From: Buddleja alternifolia
Lineage: Eukaryota; Streptophyta; Magnoliopsida; Lamiales; Scrophulariaceae
DNA length: 64,000 bases
Assembly (NCBI GenBank): GCA_019426215.1
Contig: CM033394.1
Coordinates: 43,026,423 to 43,090,422 of the forward strand
Reading direction: 5' to 3'
The position numbers and the translations under genes were made by a program. Position 1 is the first letter of the stretch, and each line of letters begins with the position of its first letter. Below, in pieces: positions 13,174 through 25,099 of the stretch. The notes beneath the pieces are model-generated. The model did not search any database and was not told where the DNA came from. It was given only the letters and a program-made list of their open reading frames with translations.

Positions 13174-13230
13174 CAATATATACTCTCATCATCCCCCCCC
13201 CCCTTTCTCTCTCTCTCTCTCACAAAAAAC
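13174..13230 (+). promoter_or_regulatory. Putative TATA box and pyrimidine patch of the LBD gene
   Basis: A TATATA core at 13177-13182 lies about 50 bp before the start codon. It is followed by a C-run and a (CT)n tract (about 13193-13221), the 'Y patch' often seen at plant transcription starts. The 5' leader would be short. This assignment rests on position and composition only. Confidence 0.4.
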
Positions 13231-15164
13231 ATGAGAATCAGCTGCAATGGATGCAGAATTCTCCGCAAAGGCTGCAGAGAAAACTGCACACTTCAAAGCT
13301 GTCTTGAATGGATTAAATCACCTGAAGCCCAAGCCAACGCCACCCTCTTCCTCGCCAAATTCTACGGCCGCTCTGGACTCATCAACCTCATCGCTGCCGC
13401 CCCCTCCCATCTCCGCCCTCGTATGTCTCTCTCTCTCTCTCTCTCTCTATATATCTATATCCATAGATATTTTTGAGAAAATTACTTACACACCCCTCGC
13501 TCATGTTATGTTCAATTATCGAAAATCCCTCGACCTTTCCGCAATTATGTAAAATTCTCCTCGTATCAAAATATTTTTATAGTTACACTAAATTTAAAAA
13601 TTCTTATAATTTCTGTAAATCTTATAAATGATCCCTTTAAGGATTTCGTTGTAATTTACCAAATATCAGATATTTCTATATATCTTTTTGAGAAAATTAC
13701 ATATAGACTCTTCATGTTGCGTTCAATTATCAAGGCTCTGTTTGTTTATGTTTTTGAGATGAAATTCTGAAAATTTCTCGGGAAATGTGTACTACATGGA
13801 TTCGTATGAGAATTGATGTGATGTGTGTTGTGTTTGTTTATGTTTTTAAATGGTGGTTGAGATTTGTAAAATATGAGTTAAATAATTGAGTTAGTTATTT
13901 GTGTAATGATTATGTGAATAAATAAATAATAAAATAAGATAGATAGATATATAAAGTTAATTTAATATTAATATATTTTGAAACTTGAAATTTATTATTA
14001 ATATATAGTAAAAGTGGAAGATTGAATAGAAAAGTAATGATTGAAGGAAATGATATTGATAGATAAATGTGTGAAATGATTGATATAATGAGTGATAGGT
14101 AGTTATATGGGGAATTGAAAAAGTTAAGTAGAATTTAAATAAAAATGATCTGTGTTATGAATTTTTAAAATTTTGTGATTCAGAATATTGAAAATAAAAT
14201 TTGAAAACATAAACAAACAAGGCCCAAAAAATTCTTGATTTTTTCCGAAATTATGTAAAGTTCCCCTTGTATTTATTTATATTTTTGAAAAAACTACCTA
14301 AACCCCTCATGTTGCGTTCAATTATCGAAAATTCTTTGATCTTTTCGAAATTATGTAAAATTTCCCTCCTATCAAAGCATTTACAATTACACTGAATTTA
14401 AATTTTTTTACAGTTTCATCTCTATAAACCTTATAAACGAACCTTTGAGGTATCTCATTATAATTTATCAAAGATCAGAAAGTCAGAGATTTTTTTAAAG
14501 AAGCGTGAATTATACCTCTGTACTTTTTGAATCTTAATTTATTACTGATCATTATGTTGTTTACGCAGAAATATTTAAATCACTGATGTACGAAGCATGT
14601 GGACGGATCATCAACCCAGTATACGGGTCGGTCGGGCTGATGTGCACCGGCAATTGGCCGCGCTGCCAGGCGGCGGTGGAGGCTGTGCTAGGCGGAGCTC
14701 CGCTCACCATGCAACTCACCGGCGGCGATCATGACGGCAATGATTCTTCTACAGCCACCTTATCTCCTCAAGGCTGCAATATCCGCCACCTCTCCGCCGC
14801 CTCCCTCCACCGGACCCGGACCCGGATCCGAACCCGCTTCAAGCGCTCCCCATCACGCGCCACCAGCCGGGTTGACTCAGTGGCTGCTGACTTCATGAGC
14901 GAGTCAGAAACGAAATTTACCATCACGGGGTGGGACTACGGCAACGAGGAAATGGAGAGAGCGCCGAGTCATGACTCGTTCTCGGTCGAAACGGTCGAAC
15001 CGGCTCTGGTGATCCTGGATGGTGAACCGGTTCGGGTTGTGGAACCGGGTCCTGACCCGAGTGAGGTTGGGTTGGAGTTGACCTTGGGCATGACTAATAA
15101 TAATCCGGTGCTGCGCACGTACCTGCAGCCTCCATTGATAGAGATTTCTGATAGTGAATCGTGA
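13231..15164 (+). CDS. LOB-domain (LBD) transcription factor, class II
   Basis: Two exons, 13231-13420 and 14569-15164, join in phase 1 (CTC|GTATGT...TTACGCAG|AA) to give 261 residues. The LOB domain starts at residue 1. The zinc-binding C-x2-C-x6-C-x3-C motif uses Cys5, 8, 15 and 19 ([15 protein letters not shown]), then comes a GAS block ([15 protein letters not shown]). The second exon gives the rest of the domain ([32 protein letters not shown]). The MRISCNGC start and the lack of a complete leucine zipper place it in class II, near the LBD40/41/42 group. A LELTL motif at about residues 232-236 fits an EAR-type repression motif. Class II LBDs act in the nucleus, typically as repressors in nitrogen, anthocyanin or hypoxia responses; the role of this copy is not shown by sequence. 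The intron position is typical, and both exons look intact. The intron carries repeats and a MITE. Confidence 0.95.
13465..14490 (+). repeat. Three copies of a dispersed repeat inside the LBD intron
   Basis: The ordered words GAAAATTAC, CATGTTGCGTTCAATTATC, CGAAATTATGTAAA and, in two copies, GTTACACTAAATTTAAA occur at about 13465-13675, 13690-14275 (split by a MITE) and 14281-14490. All copies have the same orientation. This makes up nearly the whole 1.15-kb intron. Confidence 0.75.
13734..14224. mobile_element. 491-bp MITE in the LBD intron (Harbinger-like termini)
   Basis: The ends are inverted repeats carrying TGTTTGTTTATGTTTT on the left (starting GGCTC) and its complement on the right (ending AAGGCC). 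CAA flanks both sides (13731-13733 and 14225-14227), a 3-bp target duplication. The sister copies of the surrounding repeat in this same intron lack the insert and serve as an empty site. The interior is AT-rich and non-coding. The 3-bp duplication and the GGC...GCC ends suggest a PIF/Harbinger-type element, but this is inferred. Confidence 0.8.
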
Positions 15165-15449
15165 GAGAATTAATGGAGCCAGTTTTGAGCTCTCTTTAAT
15201 TTAAATCACTTTTTTAATTTTCTAATTTATTTTAGTTAGTGCAGTACTATTAATTAATTACATTTTTAGATTATTTGTTTTTCGTTTACTTGTATATTTT
15301 AACAAGAAACTATATACATACATTGAGGAAACCAAAAAAAATAAAAATATACATACATTGAGAAGGCATTATTATATATAATGATACTTCTATAAAACGA
15401 ACATGTTGCAAATTTGACATTTTCTAGTTTATAATAATTGAGATATAAA

Positions 15450-15856
15450 GGCAATGTTTGGTTATGTTTTCATACCATATTTGGTTCAAAATTCTCACCA
15501 AATCATGTTTGGTTCACAAAATATTTGATAAAAAATACACTACTTTTTTGGTCCAAAAAAATCATAATAATTATTTTTCATCTTTTTACACTTATTTTGT
15601 CCCTACACTCTTCTCTATGTGCTCTCTTTCTTCTCTCTCCTCTCCAACAGACAAAAGTTTCATAATTTGACTGCTACAGTAATTTTTGTTCCATCTGGAA
15701 ACAAAACCAAACATTATCTCACCAAAAAAATACACCCAAAAACCAACTCTCAAAATAAAACCAAACACAATCTCTTCAAACACGCACGTGTCCCCATAAA
15801 TTTCTCATCAATAATTCTCACCAAAATACCATCCCAAAACATAACCAAACATAGCC
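15450..15856. mobile_element. 407-bp MITE downstream of LBD, related to the intronic one
   Basis: The inverted ends share ATGTTTGGTTATGTTTT after GGCA/GGCT, and AAA flanks both sides (15447-15449 and 15857-15859). The termini closely resemble those of the MITE in the LBD intron, so both probably belong to related families moved by the same transposase. The interior is non-coding. ORFs reading through it are accidental. Confidence 0.75.
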
Positions 15857-15859
15857 AAA

Positions 15860-17715
15860 ATTTCTGATCTCTCTAGCTTCAATGGGTCAAGAGTCTTCTA
15901 ATTAATTTATCCTTTTGATTGTTTTCCCATTTTTGTGGTCACTTTTTCTTTTTCTCTATGTGCTTGTTTCCCCCTATTATTACAATAAACTAGCAATTAT
16001 TACAATCAGATAATAATTACTACGAAAATAGAGAAAGACCCGTACATTATCGGTGAGAGTCAAATTCAAGACCTCTAACATATGGGGTCTTTGATAAACA
16101 TAACATATTGAAACTTTAAAGTATGAAAAATGATTCCTTCATGCCAAATTCAGAATGGCAATGGATGGTAGCAATCAGTGTGTTGTTTGCTAGAAAATGT
16201 GAAATGCTTGCCAGAAAAGGGTTAAATAGCATTGTTCGATAACTGAAAAAAACAGTGAAATAGCATTTCAGATTTTTCATTTTAAAAATAATTTTATTGT
16301 CTTGTATTTCATTTTAACTATGTCTAATAAGTGTACATAATACATATCAACTGTATGTTTCAGGAAATTTTGTTTATAAATGTCGTGCATAGGTGAAGTG
16401 AAGTAAAATTGAACACCATTTTGCACAGAGAATTCAAACTAGTACGCTTATGATCTTTATTCCAAAATTATGTTTAATCTCGTATTTCATATTATGTAAA
16501 CATACCAAGTGCGTAAAATCTAAATTAATTGCATAATTTGAAGGAAAAAAATTTATACAAGCAACGTTCATATGAATAATACAAGATAAAAATTATAAAG
16601 AAGAACATCCGAACTAAAGACAAGATCTATTACCATTTAATTAATTCATCATGATTAAGAACAGGAAACCACGTCAATTGCACCAATATACTATCTTGTT
16701 GTTCAAGTAAGATCCCAAATCCTTTGGGGCGACATGTATGATGATGCAGCTTCAAGTTCATCTTAGAAGTGGTCTTTCTTTGAAGTATATTATAATATAA
16801 TTTTATCAGAGAAAGGTATACAATATTTGAGTTACGTGAGCAAAAGAATAACGTCCCATACTACTTTCACGACTGTTAAAAGTCACCAAGCGATTAGGAT
16901 AAATTATTAATTTTCCTTCTTAATTATTTGGTTCATACATAATGTAGGTATCATTTGGTTCAACCGCGGAAAGCATTTAATATATACAAATTAATATTAA
17001 TAATATATATATATAGTATAGAAACATAATCACCACTAAACATGATTAATGAGTGGACCTTTTTTTTTCTCAATAAATCAATCACATGATATATGTCATC
17101 AGTATATATATATATATAATCAGTTAACACTATTATAAAAATAGAGAAAAACTTATACGTTTTCAATGAGAGTCGAGCTCAAGGCCTTTAATATATTGGG
17201 ATCTTAGTTTCGTCAATTTAACTAGACTTCATCGTTTAGATTAAGAAGTGAACTGCACATCTAAAAGTTGACAATTCTTTCGTCTAATTTAAGGGTTATG
17301 ACTTTATGTAGTGGTCATAAGCGTTGTTTGTTCGTCGCATACATTAATAATTACTTCCACACTTCAACATGAGAGGGAATTTAACTCTAATTATAATAAT
17401 ATAATTGAAAATTGACTGGGAGTTAAATACAGCGCACAAATTGACATTGTCACGGATTAAATAGCTTTAATTTTTCATGATTAATTAAAAAAAAAAAGGA
17501 AGATTGGTGACTACATGGATGACGATTTTGCGCTTGTGAAATAATAAATTATTTAAGGATGGGAATCATAATTATTCTATTTTATTTTAAAGCTTACTTT
17601 CTAGATTCGAGATTCATAGTGTCAAAAACATCACCTCTACATGTATATGTGGAGTCATGGCAAATTGTTATTAAATTTGATTAATCAGGTTTCCACATAT
17701 TTTTCTATAAAAATA
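15860..17715. other. Intergenic DNA with one dispersed repeat present twice
   Basis: Segments at about 16028-16110 and 17140-17225 share AATAGAGAAA, ATGAGAGTC(A/G)A and CTCAAGGCC/TTCAAGACC blocks followed by a TAATATATTGG-like end, so one repeat family has two eroded copies. No gene was found. The remainder is AT-rich, including a (TA)n run near 17100-17118. Confidence 0.45.
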
Positions 17716-17723
17716 TTAATTAA

Positions 17724-18054
17724 GGAGATTATTACAACATTAGTCCCGTAGAATAGGGTTTGTTGCAATTTAAGTCCCATTATTTACAAACTCACAAAAT
17801 TAGTCTTATAAACTGCATTATTTTGTATTTTTTGTCCCAACCGTTAAAAAGGAACGGAGACCTTTAGTTGTAATATAACTAGCGGAACGTGCATTACATG
17901 CGCAAATTGCCATTCAATTTTTAACGGATGAGACCAAAATTGCAAAAATAAAAATAAAAAATACAACCTATATGACTAACTCAGCAAGTTTGTAAACAAT
18001 GGGTTGAAAAATGCAACAAACCCTATTCTACAGGATTGATGTTGCACTTTTCCC
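17724..18054. mobile_element. 331-bp MITE with long inverted ends
   Basis: About 65 bp at each end are inverted copies, sharing TAGAATAGGGTTTGTTGCA and an oppositely placed TTTGTAAACAATGGG block. TTAATTAA flanks both sides (17716-17723 and 18055-18062). The GG(A/G) start and the 8-9-bp duplication are compatible with a MULE- or hAT-derived element. Superfamily is uncertain. No coding capacity. Confidence 0.78.
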
Positions 18055-18062
18055 TTAATTAA

Positions 18063-19018
18063 ATCACTGTCATAATGTTGCTACGATGCACAAAAATCGT
18101 AACTCAAGATTATTGGCCAGTATAATGTTGTTAATTAATTACATTTCCATCTTGTGTCCATGACTCTTCACCACAGCCTTAGGCCACACATAATTAATCT
18201 ATCTTTTAAAGGCATAATTAAGTTGATTGATTTGTTGCATATAATGCTTCTTTAATTATCTTTAATTACGTAACGTTGTTGCATCGTAAGAAGTTGTTGT
18301 GTCACCTTCTAAATTAAACGTAAACAATTGGAAAGTATATGCAAGCTATTAACTATGTTTTGGACAAATGAGAGAGCTTTAATTTTAGCTTTTCTTCCTC
18401 CAATATCCAAAAAAGTGTGACAAATTAAAAGATATGCTCTTCGATATTGTCCCTAAAAAAAGTCCAATTAATTGTCTCCTTATGATGAACTATATCCGTA
18501 CATACTACATATTATGGTTAAAGCCAACTTAATTATAAGTTATTGTGTACATTGAATTAAAACCGCGCTTATTAAAACGATAATATCGAGTTTAATTAAA
18601 TTCCGTTTGGTCGAAAACTCATACATTTAGTTAGGGAGAAACAGTTAGATGGGAAGTAATACCAATTTTTTCTATCTATGGAGTTGAGAACCGAAAATGC
18701 ACTTTTAGTAGCTATGGAAGTATTTAGGAACTATCCCCCGTTTATACCAAATATTCTCCTTGAGTAAATTAGTATAAAGTTACTTTCCCTTCCGGCTTCT
18801 TCTTTCCCTTCTCCCCTTCGGCTTTCCCTTCACTATACCAAACAGAGTCTTATTAACAATTGTTAACTCGTTCATTTAGTTATTTTTTTGGAGCTAATCT
18901 AAAACCTATCCATTTTTAGTGAAAAGCCATAAGTGTAAATTTGTGAACGACTGATCATAATCAATAATTACGTTGATCTAATTTATTGGGCTGATTCAAT
19001 ATATATATATATATATAT
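18063..19018. other. Intergenic DNA; possible eroded MITE
   Basis: No gene was seen. CCGTTTGGT near 18603 and ACCAAACAGAGTCTTATTAA near 18837 could be the ends of a Harbinger-type MITE of about 250 bp, but the left end matches poorly. A (TA)n tract occupies about 19000-19023. Confidence 0.4.
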
Positions 19019-19023
19019 ATATA

Positions 19024-19566
19024 TGATGTGGGCCAAAAATGTCTAAGGGCATTATGGTAAGCTAGCACGTCACCGACTAGGGTCGGGGCGTCTCCCGCTG
19101 ATCAAAGTCCGCAGTTAATATATTATTCAAGCCCAAAAAGGACTGACGACCCAATACGAATATTAAAGTTGTTTTATTAGCTTGAAAATAATAAAGATAG
19201 GCTTAGTGGGCTAACTGACAAAGTAAAACCCATGACCCATTACCAGCTTCCTATAAATACCTCAAAGGAGCTGAGAAAGGATCATGATCTGCTCTCCCCA
19301 CCAAAAAGAGCGCTAGAGAGAAAGCAGCTGACTGTCATATTATCTACTCTCCTAGTAAAAATACATTGGCAATAGAGAGTAACGCTGTCATCGAACTACG
19401 AATAGACTTGATCCTAACAATTCGGGTACGTAAGCAGCTCGCCATAGTCGAGTGCAGTCTATACATCCACCAACCCCCACCTGGTTTGTCGTGTGTTGGA
19501 TCGGTTCCTTCACCCCACGTGGTCAAACACGTGATATTCACACTCTGACGATTTTTGACATCATCA
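19024..19566 (+). mobile_element. Solo LTR, 543 bp, Ty3/gypsy type
   Basis: The segment starts TGATGTGGG and ends TTGACATCATCA, with inverted TGATG/CATCA termini, and is flanked by ATATA on both sides (19019-19023 and 19567-19571). A TATA box CCTATAAATACC lies at about 19250-19262, after which the sequence is GC-richer, as expected of an R-U5 region. No PBS or internal region follows, so this is the product of recombination between two LTRs. The left flank is itself an (AT)n tract, which weakens the target-duplication argument. Start and end resemble those of the gypsy LTR at 50.2-51.8 kb. Confidence 0.78.
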
Positions 19567-19571
19567 ATATA

Positions 19572-21490
19572 GCTCATCGAATTTCAATATGTGGGTGATC
19601 TTTATCGTATGTAACCAACAATGTTTGTGCACTGACCCCAGTGTGCTCAATCCCCATCCAAGATGATCCCAATTCAAAGAGTGATCATTTCATGCATGTT
19701 CTACTAATATAATGTCTTGAGATCAAATCTTATATGATGAGTATTAACCAAATTTTTATTAGCTTTCTAATTGATTTCTAGTAGTCTACTTGTAGTTATA
19801 CTAATAAGTGTTGGGTGTTAGTTAATTGAATATATGCCCTTATTATTTCAATTAAGTCATGTGGCATTTTGAGTAATTAATCATTAGAGAATGCTGGCTT
19901 ACACCTCCAAATTATTAAAATTATTTCTCTCACAAAGTTAGTGATTTTGGTGAGCCAAAAAGATTTCCTAATCACATTCTTAATCATTATATTCTAATCA
20001 CTAAGATGCGGCATCTCAATGAATTCGTACCATGTATATAATTTCAGTTGTGTGTGTACGTACGTACAATAGATGGAAAAGTGTACATTTGAAATACTAT
20101 AAGAGAAATAATATTAGTCAAAAGAATATTATAAAGTTATAATAACATATTTATTAAGTGATAATAAATCTTAATTTGTCAATATAATAATTTTCACAAA
20201 CTAACGATAATAATATTTTCTAAATGGTAAGAACACCAATACAATCACCAAGTCATGTTGCAATTTTGTTAATATAATAAGTTGTACACTCTCTATATGT
20301 CTTTAATTTTAAATAATTAAAACTTCACTATTACTCTTGATTAAAATTGTGAAGTTTTGAAAAACCAAAAAGAAAATTTTAACTTAACATACAAAGTGAA
20401 AAGTTAGATATCTTCGCATTACAAGGAAAACTAATATTAGCTACAAAATATTAAACGGCTAATACAAGATGATCACTAAAGTTGTCTTAAATGACAATAA
20501 TTTTTATTCTGCCACAATAATAATTTTCACAAACTCAACGAAGATAAGAAACAGGCCCACGTTGTTGTATTCAACATTCAGTGCTGCATACATCATAACA
20601 ATTAGTGAAAAGCAAGTATAGTCATAAAATCACTATGATAACTTTTATCATCCCTAAGTTCATACTGTTTATGTTTAACTGAAAGACAATCGTGACAACT
20701 TATGCATACTAAAACTTAGTAGTGACAATTTTTGTACAATTATTGCATGTCATTAAATGGTGAAAAGCATTATTAATATGATCGAACAAAAACTCTTGTC
20801 ATTATGATAGTTTTTTTTTCTATTATCACTTAATATTAATTTTGTCATAATATTTTCTTCAATACATTGAAGTAGTTACATTTATCTTTCTTTTTCTTTC
20901 CCCAGTGGAGATCTGGCTCTTTTGAATATTCTTGAATCTAGGGTTACCTTCCCTATAGATTTCAATGTCTTAGTTTATATAAAATGGAATCACAATCACA
21001 GCCATCCAATGACTATTGAGGATTCCAGGTCAAGTTCAGAATATAGACACATAATCTAGACACAACTTTCTGATTTTCATTGTAACTTGCAAGTTTTATA
21101 TAATATATCTACGTGTTCATCACATTTTATAATCTACCTACTCGGGCCAAGGTTAAATTATTCAATTAATCACTTTATTTTAACAATTATTAATCCCCAA
21201 TTGTGGCGTGTAACATGTATATTATAATCATAAGAAATTGTACAAGTACTTGGATAGCATACTTCCTTTGACATAAGAGCACACCATATGCACCTCTATA
21301 AAATCTAAAATGAGTTATAGCGTACTTTCTCGAAAGGCAATACTGCAACCATGTGGTTCAGATTGAGATCCCTTGTGACGATTCATGGACAACTAACAAA
21401 AAATAAGTTCGAACACACATTTTCTTGTTGTAAGTAACTGATAGGCCAAACCGGTTGGAGTCCTACATTAAACATGAGAGTTGTAAGAAT
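19572..21490. other. Intergenic DNA, no gene seen
   Basis: The sequence is AT-rich. Repeated words such as AATAATAATTTTCACAAACT (about 20185 and 20517) suggest an eroded dispersed repeat, but no ends could be defined. Confidence 0.45.
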
Positions 21491-21497
21491 GATCTAG

Positions 21498-21535
21498 CCA
21501 GAGACGGAGTGAGGCCCCGTATGATGGGGCACCCG

Positions 21536-21580
<45 letters not shown>

Positions 21581-21801
21581 AAAAATTTTGCCCTACAAGT
21601 TTTTTGATTTTTGATATTTGCCCCTAATTTTTTTTTTGACATTTAACTTTTGCCCTACAAGTTTTTTGATTTTTGATATTTGCCCCTATTTTTTTTTTTG
21701 ACATTTCGCCCCCCCCCCCCCCCCCAATCTAAAAATATTAAGCTTTGCCCCAATTTTTTTCATTCGCCTCTCCAGATTTCGAATCTTGGCTCCGTCCCTG
21801 G
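21498..21801. mobile_element. C-rich TIR element of about 304 bp
   Basis: The ends CCAGAGACGGAGTGAG and CTTGGCTCCGTCCCTGG are inverted repeats. The interior holds an uninterrupted run of 43 C (21536-21578), a second run of 17 C (21709-21725), and between them two copies of a block containing TTTTGCCCTACAAGTTTTTT at a spacing of about 63 bp. The flanks GATCTAG and ATCCAGC are similar but not identical. The family is not certain. Confidence 0.65.
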
Positions 21802-24260
21802 ATCCAGCTAAATTGGCAATGCCAGTAAAATCTAAATCTCTCCCAAACCCTGATATCTCTCCCTCTTTCTGAATTTGAAGTAGTCATCCCCCATCTATAT
21901 ACTCCCTCTTCTCCCCTACTCTTCATATTGTCTCATTACATCGATCTCTTGTTGATATCACATCTCTTTCCTCCTCTAACTATACCCCCTATCTTTTGCC
22001 ACTGTTGCTTTCACCCTCCAAATTTTTGCACCACCAGGTGATGTTGCCAACAACAAAAGATCTCAGACTTAATTTTGTTTTTCTATTGCTATTTTCTTGT
22101 CTCTCGAATGAGAATGGTGTTTTGTATTAAAGTTAGTTCTCTCTCATACAAGAGTCTTACTTTTTCTTCTTGCTTTCTTAAGATATATTGCAAAGCATTT
22201 AGTCCATGTTTCAATAAGTGTTACTTACTTTGCAAAAGATAATCTACCTATTTATTGTTTTGTACGCTATAAAACTAAAGATGGTCTATTTAAGTTATTG
22301 TTTTGCACATTATATATACATTATTTATAACCCGGAATGAAGTCGACGACTTTTCTAATAAAAAGAGCTAAAAAAGAACAAGGTAAAGCTTGCAAGGCCT
22401 GTGACTGCCACACGACATTGATTAAAGAACTATGTTAAATATGTACCTCATTTTTGTATAAAATGTAAGAGTAGAGCTCATTAATTGATGTAAGAAAAGT
22501 ATCTTCTGAACTTGGGAACAGAAAACCAATGATATATACATTAAAAACGAATGATACATTGAATCAAGGCTACTTGACTAAATGGTTTTGGTGGATAAGT
22601 CATAAGTGGAGCCCGACATTATAAGTATACATCTCATAAAAAATCAAACAGTATCTTTCATTGCTACAGTTAATTAGCAAGCGGTTTGATTATGATTTAG
22701 GAAAAGTTATTAAAAATCCACTAAAATAAATTTTTATATTCAAAAAATTCATTTAAATATTTTTCAATCTAAAAAACGCATTTTACAAATTCTTCATTGA
22801 AAAATAAAAACCAATAGTTAAGATTAACAAATTTTTGAACTGATTTACCCCTTATTTTTTAAGCAGATAATTGGTCAAGTGATGTTATATTAGTTTTTTT
22901 TTTGTTTTGAATTTTTTTAACTTTCTAAATTACATTAGCCGCAAAAGGCTTGGTTCTTGAATGCAACATTTTTCTGGTGGAAGGAGAAAATTGAAAAGAA
23001 CAAATACTTGTCAAACAATTTTTATGGAACAGAACATATAATGCTAGACATCAAGCCAACTTGCTTATTTGTTTCTATTTCTGAAGAAAAAGAAAAGCAA
23101 TATTGTCATATGTATTGAGATATTAATTCTCGGCAAATATTTGGAACATTACAAATTGAAGTTCAACTTCAACCAACCTCCAATATTTGTCTATATTTTA
23201 TAAAACAGAAAATCATCTTAATTTCAACCATCCTACAATCTTCAACATTATACCGATTCACTCAGAAAAGCAAATAAGAAAATTAATGTGAAGAGACCAA
23301 AATAAGGAGACTAACAATGTTAAAATCAAATGAAAATCGTTATTTCATTCAAAATTTCATGAATCGACAAAAACATCGTTCATCGTTTTATATAAGTTGA
23401 TTGGATCAATAAAGATATCAAGCTGATTGAACTCAAAGTCAGGGGATTAATTAGAGTTGAAAGAAGCAAAGTTAAGGCATCAACGTCGAACGAACAAGAA
23501 TCGCTACAGAATCGCACTGGAACACCGCGATGATCCCTTGAAAACCCACTATATTGGACCCACCAGAGGGCCTTATTCATCTCTCTTATTGGCTAGGACA
23601 GAAATTGATCCTAATACTTTGCTTTGATTGGTTTCATGTCTGCTTTAGGGATTTCTATTTGGGCGCTCCGATGAGAATTGGTCATTGATCCAATCTTATA
23701 ATTCTCTCTCCATATTTCAATTTTAGGATTGTCTCTTTTGATAATACCTGTTTCAATATCAGAGAACTGGATTTGGGTCCCCTCTTCCACTCCCATTCTT
23801 GAAAGAAATAATGATAATATACACATGTTTGTTGAGTAAATGGAATTAAACCATGTGAAAGGTCTGCATATAATTAGTTGAAATTGACATTCTTAAAGAA
23901 TGAGATATTTTTAGGCATTTTCATGACTCATAATTTTAAGGACAATCACAATTATTTTATGGCGCGTTTTATGTTGAATTCGTTATCCATGGGTGATTAT
24001 AAATATATGTTAAATTTAAAGTTTCAAAACTCACTAAAATCAACCTTATAAGATCAGAAAGTATTTGTCGGTGTTTCAAAACTCACTAAAATCAACCTTA
24101 TAAGATCAGAAAGTATCTGTCGGTGTTTTGCAATTAATGCTAAAGATGATGTAATAATGGCAAAATTGTGATAGGCAATTTGACCACAACAAAAAGAGTT
24201 GGTTAACTCTCATGCAATAGAAAGATTTTCCTTTGTAAACTTCTTGTTGAATCTTTTATA
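21802..24260. other. Intergenic DNA; no gene recognised
   Basis: Minus-strand open frames at 23380-23580 and 23611-23826 sit in a slightly GC-richer patch (about 23430-23800) and may be a retroelement fragment, but I recognise no domain. The remainder is AT-rich. Confidence 0.4.
24021..24124 (+). repeat. Two-copy tandem duplication, period 52 bp
   Basis: GTTTCAAAACTCACTAAAAT begins at 24021 and again at 24073. The two units are almost identical (TATTTGTCGG against TATCTGTCGG). Confidence 0.88.
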
Positions 24261-24629
24261 GGGCTAATAGCACATATAACTCCCTTAAAAGAAATTTATT
24301 GTGGCACTATTTTTTTTAGAAGTATAGAAAATAGCACTTTGCCCAAATATCAAATTTCCAGTTAAAAATCTACCGGAATCAGCTTACTAATTGTGTTCCA
24401 CAAGGGGCTTCGTGAGGATAAGATTGTCATTTTGAAGCATGAGACTTATTTAGGAAGCCCCTTGTGAAACGCACATGAACTGATTCCGGTGGCTTCGTCG
24501 CTGTAATTTTGAAATTGGAGCAAAATGCTACTAATTTTATACTTTTAAGGGGGAAGTTCTCTTTTGTGTATTTTTTAGGAGGATTGTGCCAAAATAGAGG
24601 TTTTTAAGGTGGCTACGTGCTATCAGTCC
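24261..24629. mobile_element. 369-bp MITE with GGGCTAATAGCAC-type termini
   Basis: The left end GGGCTAATAGCACATA and the right end TACGTGCTATCAGTCC are inverted copies. The interior contains a further inverted pair, CCACAAGGGGCTTC and GAAGCCCCTTGTG. The 10-bp flanks ATCTTTTATA and TTTTGTTATA agree at 7 positions, so any 9-10-bp target duplication has decayed. This would fit a MULE-derived element. Non-coding. Confidence 0.65.
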
Positions 24630-24868
24630 TTTTGTTATATTTATTTTTGGGGATTTTTGGGATAGGAAAGTTCATTACATACTTATTAAAGAATTTGCAA
24701 GATGAAGATATATTAACAAAATTCTCTCGACTTCAGTCTTCTATTTGGCAGAATTTTCTACTTGGTAATTAGTATATGAGCTAGCTTGCGTAACATCTCA
24801 TAATTCATCATTGATTTGTTTGGTCAAATTTTTCCATCAAGCACAATAGTGATTTCGTGTGTTATTGG

Positions 24869-25056
24869 TAGGGCTGGGCGTTCGGGTCGGGTTTTCAGGT
24901 ACCCACCCGACCCGATCGGGTTCGGGTAATTCGGATAGCAGTTTTTTTAAAAATTTCGGGTATCGGGTATTACCCGAACCCGATCTACAGTTCGGGTTTG
25001 GGTATCGGGTAGGAAGTTCCTACCCGATTACCCAATCGGGTACCCGAGTTTCAAAG

Positions 25057-25099
<43 letters not shown>

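Noticed and set aside
13066..13230. Upstream in-frame ATG extending the LBD protein by 55 residues
   Set aside because: The extension is Pro/Ser/Leu low-complexity encoded by a pyrimidine-rich leader and includes the likely TATA region. The LOB family starts at the M-x-x-SCNGC site used here.
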